The notes: a model not told the origin generated them from the letters alone. A stretch of 64,000 nt of DNA from Coniella vitis (GCA_011317545.1 WUJK01000002.1:496001-560000); one strand, 5' to 3'; shown: positions 35,112 to 46,100, counted from the stretch's first letter. Program-made: numbers and translations.

Positions 35112-36463
35112 TCACGCCCAATCTGGCGGAATCTTGCGCTCCGCATGCTGCGGATACGTCCAGAAAATGAGAGCCGTCAAGACGGGGTTCACAAAGCGGC
35201 GCCAGATGGGGATGCGAGGTACATAGTGTTTTGTGCGGTCGTAGTCGCAAATGAGCACGACGTTGCCGACCATGTTGATGAGGCGAAAGAGCATGTTCAG
35301 AGCGGTAAACGTGAGAGTGACGATTTCGGGCGTTGTGGCGCGGGGGAGCTGGTGCTTCCTGGCGCGGCCGAGGAGGTCTGTGCTGAGGTAGTAGATGATG
35401 GGGATCTGGGGGATTTTTTAGGGCATGTTAGCGGGCGGGCCATCATAAAAAACATGGGGACCGAACCAAGAAAAGGAAGGGTTGTGGTTTTTTTTTTGAG
35501 GAATTGAGTGAGATCTTGATCTCGTCTACCTACCCATAATCCTATTATGGCGATTTCCATGAGAAGTGCCCAGTGATATGTCCTGACCCTATTCCCGCGA
35601 AACATGATGACCAAGATACAAATCCAAGTGAGGATGAACCCAGCAGTCGTGCAGCCCAGAATCGCGTGGTTCGCCTTGTAATAATGCCAGGCCAGCGCTG
35701 CCGCCACAGTGCCGATAAGTAACTGCAACCAGCCCAGAAAGAAGAAGGCCAGCAGCACAGCGGCGTACTTGTCGTAGCATCGAAAATGAAACTGGGGGTT
35801 TGCCGACGAGGCGTTGGCGGTAATGGGCCAGCCGCACCAGCGACAAGTCCAGTAATCGACGAGGTTCCCCAGACGAACCTTTTTGCCAAAGTGGACGGTG
35901 CCGTCTTTGCTTTGCACGGTGCATTTCACGCAGCGCGAGGACAGAGGGTAGCCTGGGTCGAGAGGGGTGGTGTAGATGCGGGCGACGTCCTCGGGGCAAA
36001 AGGTGAGGCACACGGCGCAGTGCTGGATGAGCATGGCGCGGAACGTGTCGGGGCCGTAGATGCTGCGGACGAGGCGCGGGGTGGCAAAGGCGTACCAGAA
36101 TTTGGAGGTGCGGCGGAGGCGCTCAATGTCGCCGAATTCGAGGAAGCTAATGATGGTGATTTGGAGCTCGGGGGGTAAGGTCATGAGGGTCAGGGGCCGT
36201 CTGCGTAAAAAGGCCAAGTCGGCAGAGTCCATGGAGGTGGTTTTGCGGTGCGTGCTCCAGCGGCGGAGCTTTTCCCAGCCCGGACTCATGGGCGGGGAGA
36301 CAAAGCTGAAATCTGCGCGGGAGGGGGACAGCGGCTCTGTCATGGCGACGACGACATTGCGGACGCGCTGGGTGATGCGGGCCAGGCGGCTATTGTCATA
36401 GTCGTCGTCGATGGCGGATTCGCCATGGTCCCTGTCGGACCGCGAGGCGAACTGGAGGAGCAT
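35112..36463 (-). CDS. F-box protein with C-terminal membrane helices
   Basis: Two exons, 36463-35534 and 35405-35112 (donor GTAGGT, acceptor CCCAG, phase 0), give 407 residues. After ~90 Ser-rich residues an F-box lies at about 93-135 (LMTLPPELQITIISFLEFG, then LRRTSKFWYAFATPRLVRS). A cysteine-rich segment follows (HCAVCLTFC, RCVKC, TCRWCGWP), possibly one or two zinc sites. Then come about four hydrophobic helices: AVLLAFFFLGWLQLLIGTVA, AGFILTWICILVIMF, LLMEIAIIGLWIPIIYYL (formed across the splice) and FTALNMLFRLINMVGNVVLI. F-box proteins normally recruit substrates to SCF ubiquitin ligases in the soluble phase; a membrane-anchored version suggests membrane substrates, which is inference. 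The start is the first ATG of a frame that opens far upstream. Without the intron the frame would end in unrelated sequence. Confidence 0.82.
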
Positions 36464-38741
36464 GGCTGCTGATGGTTGTGATGGTTTGGTGGTGTTGATG
36501 CCCGGAGCGGGGCGGAACGGAGAGGAGAAGATCGGCGACGACGGAATGGCAGCAGGGGTTTCACCGACTGCATGCAGACCAGAGAGAGAACACAGGTGCA
36601 AGTGAGCCGGCGTCGTTCTTATGACCGGTGGATGAACGAGTGGTGGTTGAGCATCCAGAGACACGCAGCAGCCCAGGACATCAGATGACTGGGATGATTC
36701 GGGCTGTGCTAGAGGTGCCAAGAAGACAAGGCGGTCTCGAGGTTTATTAGAATCGGTGGTGGAGGGCGCGGACGGTGGAGCGAGGATCGAGAGGGCGGCT
36801 TGAAGGTTATTTCGAAGAGTTGGTGGTGTTGGAGGGCGTCGTAAGCCAGAAAGAAAGAAACGAGAAGAAAGAAACAAGAAAATTGAAACAGAAGAGCAGC
36901 AGTCACCCAGACATCAGGTGATGGTCTCTTCTTCTTTGGTGAGGTTGCAGCAAGGTGGCAGGGAGGAATCCAAGGTGGAAAGACGGGTGGGTGTGGGTTT
37001 GACGATGCACGATGCAAGTTGGAGATGCAGGGTGAGGTTGCAGGATGGGAGAGGCAGCCTTGCCCGGGAAAATAAAAAAGCACGTGCCCGGGAAAGTCGC
37101 CCGTTCTGGTCGTGTCGTTGTCTTTGTGCAACAGCAACGGCAGCAGCAGCAGCAAAGAACGAGAAGGCGCCTTCCCTTTGATCCATAAGAGAGGGCTTAC
37201 ATACTTCTACTATTAGTATCCCATGTTGCGGGTGCGCCAATGCTTGGGTACGTACCGGGCTCCTTGGAGACAAGACGTGGGTACGTGGATACTTTGATAC
37301 GCGGGCTAGCGGGGTAGCAGGAGGTAGCGGGCTGCTCTGGGCCTGGGATCCTTGCCAAGGGACTGTCCGCAGCCAGTCAACAGCCCACTAGCAGCCAGTG
37401 GATGTTAGCGGGCAGCCCAGCGGCAGCCCAGCGGCAGCTAGTGCAGCTAGTGCAGCGGGCAGCCCCTGGGCGAGATGCCGGAATGGCGCCCAACACAGCA
37501 GGCCCAGGCTGAACTGGCTGAGCATACCCCAAAACACAGCGCGCACAGGGAGCCCAGCGTAGCAGCCAAGAAGGCTGGCCTCTATTTTTTCACATGTGCG
37601 GTCCCACTGGGGTTGCATCTTGACCGCCATGTTCCACCAAGGACTTGACCGTTTCTTTGCATCTGGCACTGTCTGTCTGCCCGCCATTCATTCTCGTCAC
37701 ATCACAATCTTTTCTACGGCTTTCCACACTCTCCACCGATGCTGTCCCGTCCCTGGCCTGGGTCCTGGAACAGGCATGTGTCTGTGCCAAAGAATCATCG
37801 AGCCGTCAGCATCCAGTCCATCGCATAACCGAGTCATCGTCTATCATACGGTGAAAACAACCTGGAATCAAGGCAGCCAATGCAGAGCCAACCAACCGTG
37901 ACACTGGGCTGCGCAAACATGCCGATGCTCAGCGACAGGCCACTCGGCGGATACACACCTGGCATGGCTGCCACAGACTCTGCCTTCGGGGCTGGCTCTG
38001 CCGCTGCCAGCCACTTGCAGTTGAAGGCAACTACACTCGGCCAGTGATCACCAAGTCAGTTGACGCCCGTCCCCAACCGACTTTTGAAGTTGACAGCAGC
38101 ACGACTGACTTGGTGTAGATCTATCAATGGCCTGGCTGCTGCAATGCAACCAACCACCCCGCTGTGTGGCAGAGACAACCTCGCTTCCACCAACGACTGC
38201 ATTGTTGACGTCCAGCTGCGATTGCCGTTGAGCATCTCGTCCATGCCCCAGACCACGACGCCAGATGGCCCGCTCGTCAGAAGGCCGCCATGGGCTGTCA
38301 AATAGCTTGCTGGGAGGGCTGCACAGCATGAATCTGAGAGTTGTCAGCCAAGTAGGTAGACATTGGCCCGGTGTAATGGCCTGGCGAATTGCTAATGTGG
38401 TATCCAATGACCCCTCCGTGGGCTCGAACTGCTGCTAATAGCAAGCGTGCTCTCCATGTTGTTTGAGTGTTTGATGTTGTTGGTGGTTCTGGGCTGGAAA
38501 TGGAAAATGGAATCGAAGATGCGGCCTTGGCATGCATACAAGAGCAGGGAGTTTCGAAGGCTGCGTCTTGGCAGATCTCATCGATAATTCGAATGCCGGC
38601 AGGTTGTGCATATTTCTCAGTTGAGGCGAGACTGACCCGTTGAATAAAGTGCTGTGCACCATATTGTTGGGTTGTGGTCGTATACCGCAACCCGCATCAG
38701 TCCGTTGTGCGGTTCAGTTCGACTTCCATCAAGACCACCAC
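36464..38741. other. 2.3 kb intergenic region
   Basis: The left part is the probable long leader and promoter of the F-box gene (the coding frame stays open without ATG to 36877). The right part is the 3' flank of the transcription-factor-like gene. Short GCAGCCCAGCG and GCTAGTGCA repeats lie at about 37375-37465. No gene is recognised. Confidence 0.45.
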
Positions 38742-40480
38742 TCACTGGCTCCTCATCGCCGAAGCAAACACCCGGTGTCCCGTCGCATCATGCACAAAAT
38801 CAACCCACAAAAATCTCCTGAGCACCGCCCGACACTGTGCCCAGTCGCGCACCTCACACCCCTCAGCCACAGTCCGAATCCACGGCATCAACCACCCATC
38901 ATCCTCCTCCCCAAACAGCGCCATGCCGCCACTGACCAACACCCAAAGCATCAGCTGCGGCGCGACTTCGCCACACGCCATCTGGGCCAGCGATTCCTGG
39001 AACAGGCGCGCCAGGTGCGGATAAGGAAGTCTGACATTTGTCCATTGCAGGAAGATCGTGGTGCCAAAGGCTAGGAGGGCGAGGCGAGCTGTCTCGTCGA
39101 GGGAGCCGGGGGGGAAACGCAAGTGGAGGAGGCGGTACATGATGGAGGACATGGAGTTGAGGAGGGTTTCTTGGGGGATCTTGCGGTTCGCGTGCGTGGC
39201 GTAGTTGAGAAGGGTGCAAAAGGTGCTGGTTGTGTCCCAGGCGCGGCGGAGGTTGGCGTCGGAGAGGGACAGGTCGGAGGCTTGAAGGGGGTGATTGGTG
39301 GCGCAAGGGTTGTCGTCGTTGTTGTTCTTGTTGTTGATGATGGTGTCGTGAGTGGTGGTAGTGGTGCGAGTAGTGGGTTGGTCATGGTAATAAGCAGAGG
39401 GGATGAAGCCGCCGAGTTGGTCCAGGTACGGCATAAAGGGCTCTGCCACGGGGTCGTGGTAAAAGAGGGGCGAGGCGCCATGGGAGAGGACCTCGCTGAT
39501 GTCGCATCTGGTGGGATGTTAGAGCCAATTATCGTGTATCTCTCTTCGTTTCTTTTTTTTGGCTTTTCGTTGCGCCTCCTTTTTTTTTTTTTTTTTTTTT
39601 TTTTTTGGGCTCCACTCAGCCCCCAAGCGACCACGAAAGAAAGTTTATTTCACTTGACGCGCACTCAAACATACCGGAACAAGGTCATCAATAACTTTGG
39701 ATTATGCCTCAACATACCCAGTCCCCCACGCAGCGTCACAATCCGCCTGATGCCCTGCAGATGCGTTCTCGTTGCTTCGCGCTGGCCTAGTGTTGCTGAG
39801 TGGGTGGCGAGGGAGACGATGATCATCATGGTCGAGTCGGATGTAGCGGCGGCCGAAGTTGGGGTGGTGGTGTTGTTGTTGTTATTGTTGTTGTCGGAAA
39901 GTCGTTCACGGAGGAGACGGAGGGATTTGGAAAGGCATTTGATGTATCCTGGGGTAGTCGTCGTCGTCGTCGTCGTCGCCGTAGCAGGAGCAGAAGGAGC
40001 GGGAGGAGGAAGTGCAGAAGCAGCAGAAGCCGAAGAATAAAAAAGGAGAATGTGAGCTGGTTTCACACCTCTGGCAAGATCAAAGTATAAATGGACGGCA
40101 AAGACGAGGGAATTGAGATAGGCTGCGTCTGTGGCGAGGAGGGAGCACCACATGGATGTTGTGACGGGTGAGAAGACGATGCGGGGCGCAAGGGGGAACA
40201 TCGCTGATTTGGCGAGGGGGGTGACTGTGATTTTATTATTATTTTGTTTTGTTATTATAACGTTTGTTGGTATGGTCCAAGACTGGTATAGATAGATGGT
40301 GAATGGTCAAGGGCGAATGGAGCTGAGAGATGCAACTTGACTTACACTTGAATACATTCAGCAGGAGAGACGTCTCGATGGTGTCGTCTGCAGGCTGGAA
40401 TCCGGATATATCGGAGCCAATCTTTGGGGAAAGTACAGGGAGGACGATATTGGAACCAAAGGCATGATGCTTGTGTGAGG

Positions 40481-40527
<47 letters not shown>

Positions 40528-41216
40528 GGGTGGTGGTGGTGGTCCTGATGTTGGCGTTCGTGTTGATGGGCAAATTGCGCGTATGCGGAGGGCTGAGAGG
40601 CCGGAGATGAGGATGTGGAAGATGAAGAGGACGAGGATGTTGCATTACTCGACTGCTTTTCAACTGCTGGCTGGTCACAGGACGTGTGCTGTTGATATGG
40701 TTGTTCTTTGGTGAGTGAGGTGTTGAAAAGGGTGGTCTCGGTTCGATCCTCCTTAGACTTCGAAGTGTGGATACCTTCATGATGTGTCGTCTGATTACTG
40801 GTCTTTTTCTGAGGTGGTCTTCTTTTTGGAGTGATAGCAGCAGCAGCAGCAGCAGTAGTGGTAGTAGCAGTACCACTACTATCCCCCACCACCCGGTGTC
40901 TCCCACGATATGACTTCCCCTTGTTCTTCCCCTTCATCACATGGCTGCGGATGAACCTGCGGACTTGCCCATCTGAGGTGGATGTGCAGCCTGGGTGGCC
41001 AGGATTGTCGGGGGTGGAGATGATGAAGGGCAAAGGCAAGGGCATGGGTTTGTGCATACTTGGCACCTTTGGTGTTTGTGGGTGAGGTGCGCGAGCGCCC
41101 AAGGTTGGGAGGAGGTTGTTTGGCCCGGCTTGACGGTTGGCGCGGTTGCGGTAGTGGTTGTGGTGCTCATGGGTTTGCTGTGTAGTTTTTGGAATGTTGA
41201 TGTCTTTTGGTCGCAT
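38742..41216 (-). CDS. Fungal transcription-factor-like protein (Fungal_trans_2 type, no zinc cluster) with polyQ tract
   Basis: Three exons, 41216-40346, 40224-39675 and 39507-38742, give 728 residues. The N-terminal block DGQVRRFIRSHVMKGKNKGK is typical of fungal proteins that carry the Fungal_trans_2-like middle region without a Zn2Cys6 DNA-binding motif. A Ser-rich stretch, then His/Gln-rich sequence with about 15 consecutive Gln (CAA codons, 40482-40527), precede SPKIGSDISGFQP. The splice T|TC gives LLLNVFKFTPLAKSAMFPLAP, and the region after it (residues ~290-700) has the helical, Leu/Ala-rich character of the family: MWCSLLATDAAYLNSLVFAV and LQGIRRIVTLRGGLGML. Low-complexity inserts (Thr8, Asn8) interrupt it. 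It probably acts as a nuclear regulator or co-regulator. The start at 41216 is tentative; a later in-frame ATG near 41057 is possible. Confidence 0.8.
39580..39606. repeat. T27 homopolymer inside intron 2 of the polyQ gene
   Basis: An uninterrupted 27-base T run between 39508 and 39674. It reads as poly(A) on the gene's sense strand within the intron, and could act as a premature polyadenylation decoy or a sequencing-sensitive site. Confidence 0.9.
40482..40527. repeat. (TTG)n triplet repeat encoding polyglutamine
   Basis: About 15 nearly perfect TTG triplets on the plus strand, giving CAA glutamine codons on the minus-strand gene. The tract is pure, so its length is likely to vary between isolates. 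Confidence 0.9.
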
Positions 41217-42525
41217 GAAATGCTTGTATCATTGGCTGGCAATACTGTGTAGAGAGAGTGTGTGAGGGTGGTATTCGCTAATGGTATACTTTTGACGACA
41301 ACTGGGTCGCCCGAATCGGCAAATGATATCTTGGTGCGATATGGTTTACTCTTTCTGGTGGACAATCGCGCTTCCAAGAATGAACAAAATGTAGTAAGAA
41401 AGAAGGCAAAGAAGAATAAGAAGGAGAAGGAGAAGGAGAGGAACGAGACTCCAGTTGAATTGCGATGCTGCCTCGAAAGGGCAAAGTAGTATAACGCGGG
41501 CCTCGAACGACACACATGTGAGATTGCCGGACGAATGACGGGTTAAGGCCGAGTCAGACGGGACGGACTCGGAGCAACGGTTCACGCTGCAGACTCCACT
41601 ATTTCTCTCGCTACGGCTCAGGCTCCAGGTGATTGTTTGCCGTTTTGGGAATAGCTGCATCTTCCGCACGCTGAGGTGGACAAAGTGTAGTATGGTGGGC
41701 CCCATCAAAGACGTTTGGCTTATTAAGCGACCTGGCTGTGCCTGGCTGACTACACCTGCACATGGTACACATAGTAAGTACATACATACTGTGTAGTGTC
41801 TTTGATTTTGAAGTATGCCTACACGGAATAGATAATTAGATTTTATGATTTGAGATTATTCATTGCAGTAGCGAATAAAACTTGTATTTATATAACGGTA
41901 TATCTGCAGAATATCTGCAGATGCTATTATGAGTGCTACAAGACTGCATAGTACAAGTAAAAGCAGTACGGTGCGAGCTGAAGATCAAGGCACACGGATT
42001 TTTATAAGCCAAAAGCTAGTTTGTGAATTTACTGGTTTTCTTTCTAAAATAACCAACCAACTAGCACAGAGTCGCTGATCATCCTTCTCGTGATGGCTAC
42101 CTATTCATGAGAAGATTCAACGGTCTACTATGTACATACTTCAAGCAACTTGAATATGCGTATGAGCGCACGGAAGCAGTTTAGCGTCAAGTTGGCTTAA
42201 TCAGCCAATCAAAATGCGATGCGTGGAACTTGCTGGGGCGATCCAGCATCGATGCCTTTTCCCAGGCAGCCAAGTCATGGGCACTTGCGCCGCAACCAGT
42301 GGAAGCCAGTCACCAACCATCGAAGTATTTGCTGCTGCTGCTGTCAGTCACCACCCTGAGCTGAGAAGCACTTGCATCATCGTCGGATTTCTGCTTAGGG
42401 GAGGCCCTGATTCCGTCCTGGCAACAGCGAGAGCCTAAGGGATTCTCTTCTCGAGGGTACGCGGTGGTTGTCACGGCTGAGCAGGCTGGGAACTGTTTGT
42501 GCTTCTGGTTCTTTGTTCCCCGATC
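41217..42525. other. Divergent intergenic region
   Basis: 1.3 kb between the polyQ gene (minus) and the metallophosphoesterase (plus); it should contain both promoters. AT-rich sequence lies at 41780-42100. No coding or RNA gene is recognised. Confidence 0.5.
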
Positions 42526-43344
42526 ATGGCGGTCCAGATCCTCTCCGACCTGCATCTAGAGACGCCCAAGGCGTACGACATCTTTGAGATAGTGCCTCGC
42601 GCACCGTACCTGGCCCTGCTCGGAGATATCGGCAATGTCCTCAAGCACAAGGACGACTGTCTTGGCTTTCTGCGTCAGCAGGTCAAGCAGTTCCAGGTCG
42701 TCATGTTTGTCCCCGGCAATCACGAGGCGTATGGGTCCAGCTGGGACGATACCCTCCACGTTCTGCGAGATTTGGAACAGAGTACCCGGGACGATCCATC
42801 TGTAGGGGAATTTGTCCTCCTCGAGCGAGGCCTGTACCGCCTACCGGGATCAAAGTTAGTGGTGTTAGGCTGCAGTTTATTCTCTTTCATCCCGCCCGAC
42901 AAGCAGATGGCTGTCGAGATGGGCCTCAACGACTTTTACCAGATAAGCGACTGGACCATCCAGGAGCATAACGACATGCATCAGCGCGACGTTGCCTGGC
43001 TGAACGCCCAGGTTGCCGAGCTCGAGAACTCCGACGCCCGCATTCTCATCTTGTCGCACTGGAGTCCTTCTCTCGACCCTCGCTCTACCGATCCCAGGCA
43101 TGTCGGAAGTCCCATCAGCAGTGGCTTCTCGACGGACTTGTCGGAGCAGCCTTGCTTCAAGAGCGCGCATGTCAAGGTGTGGGCGTTTGGGCACACGCAT
43201 TTCAACTGCGACTTTGTCGTGGAACGAAGTAATGGCGCTAGGCCCTTGCGGCTTGTTACCAATCAGAGGGGGTACTACTCTGCCCAGGCTAAGGGTTTCG
43301 ACGCAGGCAAGACCGTTGATGTACGTGCAAGCGGCTTGGCGTGA
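42526..43344 (+). CDS. Calcineurin-like metallophosphoesterase
   Basis: An intronless frame of 272 residues from the ATG after ccccgatc. The metallophosphoesterase metal ligands are all visible: SDLHLE (Asp8, His10), LLGDIGN (Asp34), PGNHEAYGSS (Asn65, His66), LILSHWSPS, and FGHTHFNCDF near the C-terminus. The order and spacing match small cytosolic Ser/Thr-phosphatase-superfamily proteins common in fungi and bacteria. There is no signal peptide or membrane segment. The substrate cannot be read from the sequence; phosphodiester or phosphomonoester hydrolysis follows from the family only. The neighbours are unrelated, so the context gives no pathway. Confidence 0.92.
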   Translation: MAVQILSDLHLETPKAYDIFEIVPRAPYLALLGDIGNVLKHKDDCLGFLRQQVKQFQVVMFVPGNHEAYGSSWDDTLHVLRDLEQSTRDDPSVGEFVLLERGLYRLPGSKLVVLGCSLFSFIPPDKQMAVEMGLNDFYQISDWTIQEHNDMHQRDVAWLNAQVAELENSDARILILSHWSPSLDPRSTDPRHVGSPISSGFSTDLSEQPCFKSAHVKVWAFGHTHFNCDFVVERSNGARPLRLVTNQRGYYSAQAKGFDAGKTVDVRASGLA

Positions 43345-43744
43345 TGTTCTTTTTTCTCCAGTTCTTACGACGACTACCAATAGGAAGACCAAGTAGCATT
43401 TGCTCAATGCTCTAAGGCGCCCCGTTGATGTTACAATAAGACCGAGGCTGAGAGGGGTGCTTGTATACCTCGGTGGTTTTGCCCAGTGGAAGATATTTCC
43501 ATGGTGCTAAGCAGCACCTATGACGGCGATTCTAGCTTATGGAGCTGTAATGGCGTTGCCACGAGCTAGACTGCTGCTCTTGTTCTACATCAGAGATATC
43601 CACATCAAGTTTTGCTCCTTAGGATGGTAACGGCCGATGCAAACAGACAAGCATCTCTGCAATATCTCGGACTCCCAATACGAGCAGAGGAGCAGACCGC
43701 AGCGCAAGATTTGTCGCAGATGTTTTCCCGTGAGACTAGCATCT
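43345..43744. other. Convergent intergenic region
   Basis: Holds the 3' flanks of the metallophosphoesterase (+) and 2EXR (-) genes. No coding signal is seen. Confidence 0.5.
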
Positions 43745-44425
43745 TTACGTACGGCTGCTCTGCTTGGGGGCCAGTACATGCACCTTTGGGCTTCTCTTTC
43801 CAAAATAACCCAGGAGAAGCGACCTGAAATACGCAGCATCCAGGCCCTCGTATCCGAGCTCAGGCCCAGAGCACCTGGCCAACGACGTATAATATGCGGC
43901 CATCTCAGGAGCCAGGGGCTGGCGAGCTGCGCTGGCTGGGCGGCGGTCGCCCTCAGGGCTGTGGTCCTCGATTCGACGAATGATGATTGTCTGCAGGGCA
44001 GTGCATAGGTTTGCTAGCCGCTGGCATATCCTGGCGACCGCCCCAAACTGGTGCCAGAGGAGCACAACGTGGTGGAACTTTGCTAGACCATCCACGTCCA
44101 GGCTGTCAAGGACGGCGGCTGCGTCGCTACTGTCGCCCAAGTAGATGACGGTTCTTTCGGCATCAAACCAATAGAGTCCGGTATCGTGGGCACGGTCGCT
44201 TGGCGCGCGGATGGGCTCTCCATAAGACTGCCTCATGAGCTGCCGGGCCTCTCGCGAGGCGTGGCCAGCAACATAGGGCGCTGGGCCGATACAAGTCATG
44301 GCGAGCCGACGCACCCCGCACTCCACCATCCTGGGCGTGGCAGCCCAGAGCGACCATACAGAGAGTGCCTCCTCCCAGACTTGAAGTCGGAGTTCTGGAG
44401 GCAAGGCGCCAAAGTAGGCGAACAT
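43745..44425 (-). CDS. 2EXR domain protein
   Basis: A single exon of 226 residues beginning MFAYFGALPPELRLQVWEEA, the start signature of the fungal 2EXR family (F..LPPELR..IW), whose function is unknown. It continues with CIGPAPYVAGHASREARQLM, the usual mid-domain block of these proteins, and YWFDAERTVIYLG. The family typically occurs in many copies in Sordariomycetes and Leotiomycetes and is often found in accessory regions. The length is short but within the family range. The gene is head to head with the nucleotidyltransferase-like gene, 232 bases apart. Confidence 0.8.
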   Translation of the reverse strand: MFAYFGALPPELRLQVWEEALSVWSLWAATPRMVECGVRRLAMTCIGPAPYVAGHASREARQLMRQSYGEPIRAPSDRAHDTGLYWFDAERTVIYLGDSSDAAAVLDSLDVDGLAKFHHVVLLWHQFGAVARICQRLANLCTALQTIIIRRIEDHSPEGDRRPASAARQPLAPEMAAYYTSLARCSGPELGYEGLDAAYFRSLLLGYFGKRSPKVHVLAPKQSSRT

Positions 44426-44657
44426 GTGCCGCTGCGATATTGCGGCCGTGGTCGGGCGGGCGGGGTGTGGGCTGACCAGGGCTGGGTTGTGGAAAGGGAG
44501 GTTGATGACGACCTGGGAGAGAGGCTGACTGCTACATGCTACATGCTACATGCTACATAGAGCAAGTACCTAGGCGGCAACAAGAATTGGCGGGGTAGCT
44601 CCTTCTCCTCTGCAAAAAGGCTCCCACGACCCAGTGCACGGCCCGTACGTTGGCAAC
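44426..44657. promoter_or_regulatory. Short divergent promoter with 7-base tandem repeat
   Basis: 232 bases lie between the diverging 2EXR and nucleotidyltransferase-like starts. About four copies of CTACATG/GCTACAT sit in tandem at 44531-44558, followed by the palindrome-like TACCTAGG at 44567-44574. Confidence 0.6.
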
Positions 44658-45461
44658 ATGGCCAATCTATCCGAGTCCTTTGTGGAATCTATTGCCCAGA
44701 CTCTGAATTCGGCCCAGGTTCCTTGCGTCCTTTGGGGACACTGCCTCCTCAATCTACACGGCGTGCCATCTATCATTGACGTGGGTCGTCCTTTAGAAGC
44801 CATGTGCCACATTGCGCGCCTGCAAACTGACAGCTCGTAGTCCATCGACTACATCGTTCCAGATTCCCTCTTGTCGACCGCTGCGACCGCCCTGGAGTCC
44901 GCACCGAGGCTCTCCCAGTGCCCAGATGTGGACGTCTGCACAGCGAGCTCAGCAGAGCGCATGACCCCGCCCCCGGCGTTCCACATGCACGTCGACGCCT
45001 CAGATGTCACGGTGGGCTTGTACCAGCAAAGCACAACACTGTGGTTCTTGCCACCGCTTGACGACACGCTCCTGGCGCCTCGCCCGCTCCACATCCCCGC
45101 GCATTATGTGCTGGCGTCTGACCGCAAGACTCTGCCAGCCTGGCGGCCAGGCCGGGGCTCTGGCGTATTCAAGGCGTCTCAACATCCAGTCCTTGCGCCA
45201 CAGGCTCACGTGCTACTGGAAGCCTTCCTGCGCCTGTACGCGCGCGACATCGGGACGCCCGTCGGCGGCTTCGGCATGGCCATGATCTGCTACATGGAGC
45301 AGTATGTGGACAGCGACATGCTTCTAGATACGAGCCAGCTCCCCGCGCCGCTCGGCGACTTTTACCGGGAGCTGAAGAAGGGGAGCAAGCCCGTTCGCCA
45401 GTGGACAATGGAGCTGAAGGAAGCGCTCGGGCTGCCTTTGATAGACCTCGACAAGGGTTAG
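44658..45461 (+). CDS. Nucleotidyltransferase-superfamily-like protein
   Basis: Two exons, 44658-44780 and 44841-45461 (donor GTGGGT, acceptor CGTAG, phase 0), give 247 residues. The start SFVESIAQTLNSAQVPCVLWG, then LHGVPSIIDSIDYIVPD across the splice, matches the opening of a fungal group related to nucleotidyltransferases (helix, VLWG, strand, acidic ID..D/IVPD). Here the catalytic-type acidic pair appears as D41 and D44, but the classic GS motif is not evident, so activity is uncertain. The remainder has LLEAFLRLYARDIG and YMEQYVDSD. The resemblance is from memory of the family and is moderate. The gene sits between two TACCTAGG motifs and beside a dehydrogenase relic. Confidence 0.65.
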
Positions 45462-45654
45462 ATGCAGTGGGCAGGCAGTAGGTTTTTTGTATTGGATACA
45501 TTTAGCAAACAGTGCTAAGGTTTCTGCCAGATATAACCACCATGCAGAAGCAGCAGGGCATAGAATATTCATCTACTATTATTTCTTTGGATGCTCATGA
45601 TGCAATAATATATCCGGTATTGGTTTCTTAGTACCTAGGTGAACATAAGACTCA
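45462..45654. other. Spacer between the nucleotidyltransferase-like gene and the dehydrogenase relic
   Basis: A short AT-rich 3' flank containing TACCTAGG at 45632-45639. No gene is seen. Confidence 0.5.
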
Positions 45655-45927
45655 CTTACACTATGGCAGTGGGTCAACGGCGCGCTCAGCCTCTTTGCCA
45701 AATTCCCCAACCGCCACGCTCGCCCCCTGCTGCCATCCCTTACCGATAAAAAGGCCTTCAGTGGCGGGGAGTGGTCCAACACGACGAGACTGCTCGCTCA
45801 TTTCGTTGTGTGGAAGTTGACGGACGAATTTGTTCCTGGCGAGGATGTGGTGGTGAGTGTTACTGATCCGGGCTATGCAGAAGAAGGAAAGGTTTATTCC
45901 CCTATCTATGAATGCTTCCTTGTATGA
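45655..45927 (+). pseudogene. Short-chain dehydrogenase/reductase relic
   Basis: A ~90-codon frame encodes an internal piece of a fungal retinol-dehydrogenase-like SDR. The visible landmarks are WVNGALSLFAKFPN, PLLPSLTDKKAFSGG, the active-site helix replaced by EWSNTTRLLAHFVVWKL (SDRs have Y-x3-K in this region: here N-x6 with no Tyr-Lys pair) and DVVVSVTDPGYAEEGK ending in the conserved DPG. There is no start codon in frame, no NAD-binding TGxxxGxG Rossmann motif upstream and no C-terminal part. The frame ends at TGA 45927 after unrelated sequence. It is a decayed fragment of a once larger gene. The family call is good; whether any transcript exists is unknown. Confidence 0.7.
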
Positions 45928-46100
45928 TGGGCACAGCTTTTAAGACTACTAATCTTCCTAGGATTGAAAATCACCACCAACCGGTCGGAGGGGGACCATT
46001 CCACCTATCATGCATTTTCATGAGATGTAAAAGTCAGTCACATATGTTCTCTCCTCGCCCACTTACTGAAATTGGGATTCCTCAGCAATGAAATTGAGAC

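Noticed and set aside
34621..35250. 209-codon minus-strand open frame with Phe/Ser run
   Set aside because: Driven by a GA-rich repeat and overlapping the true last exon of the F-box gene in another frame.
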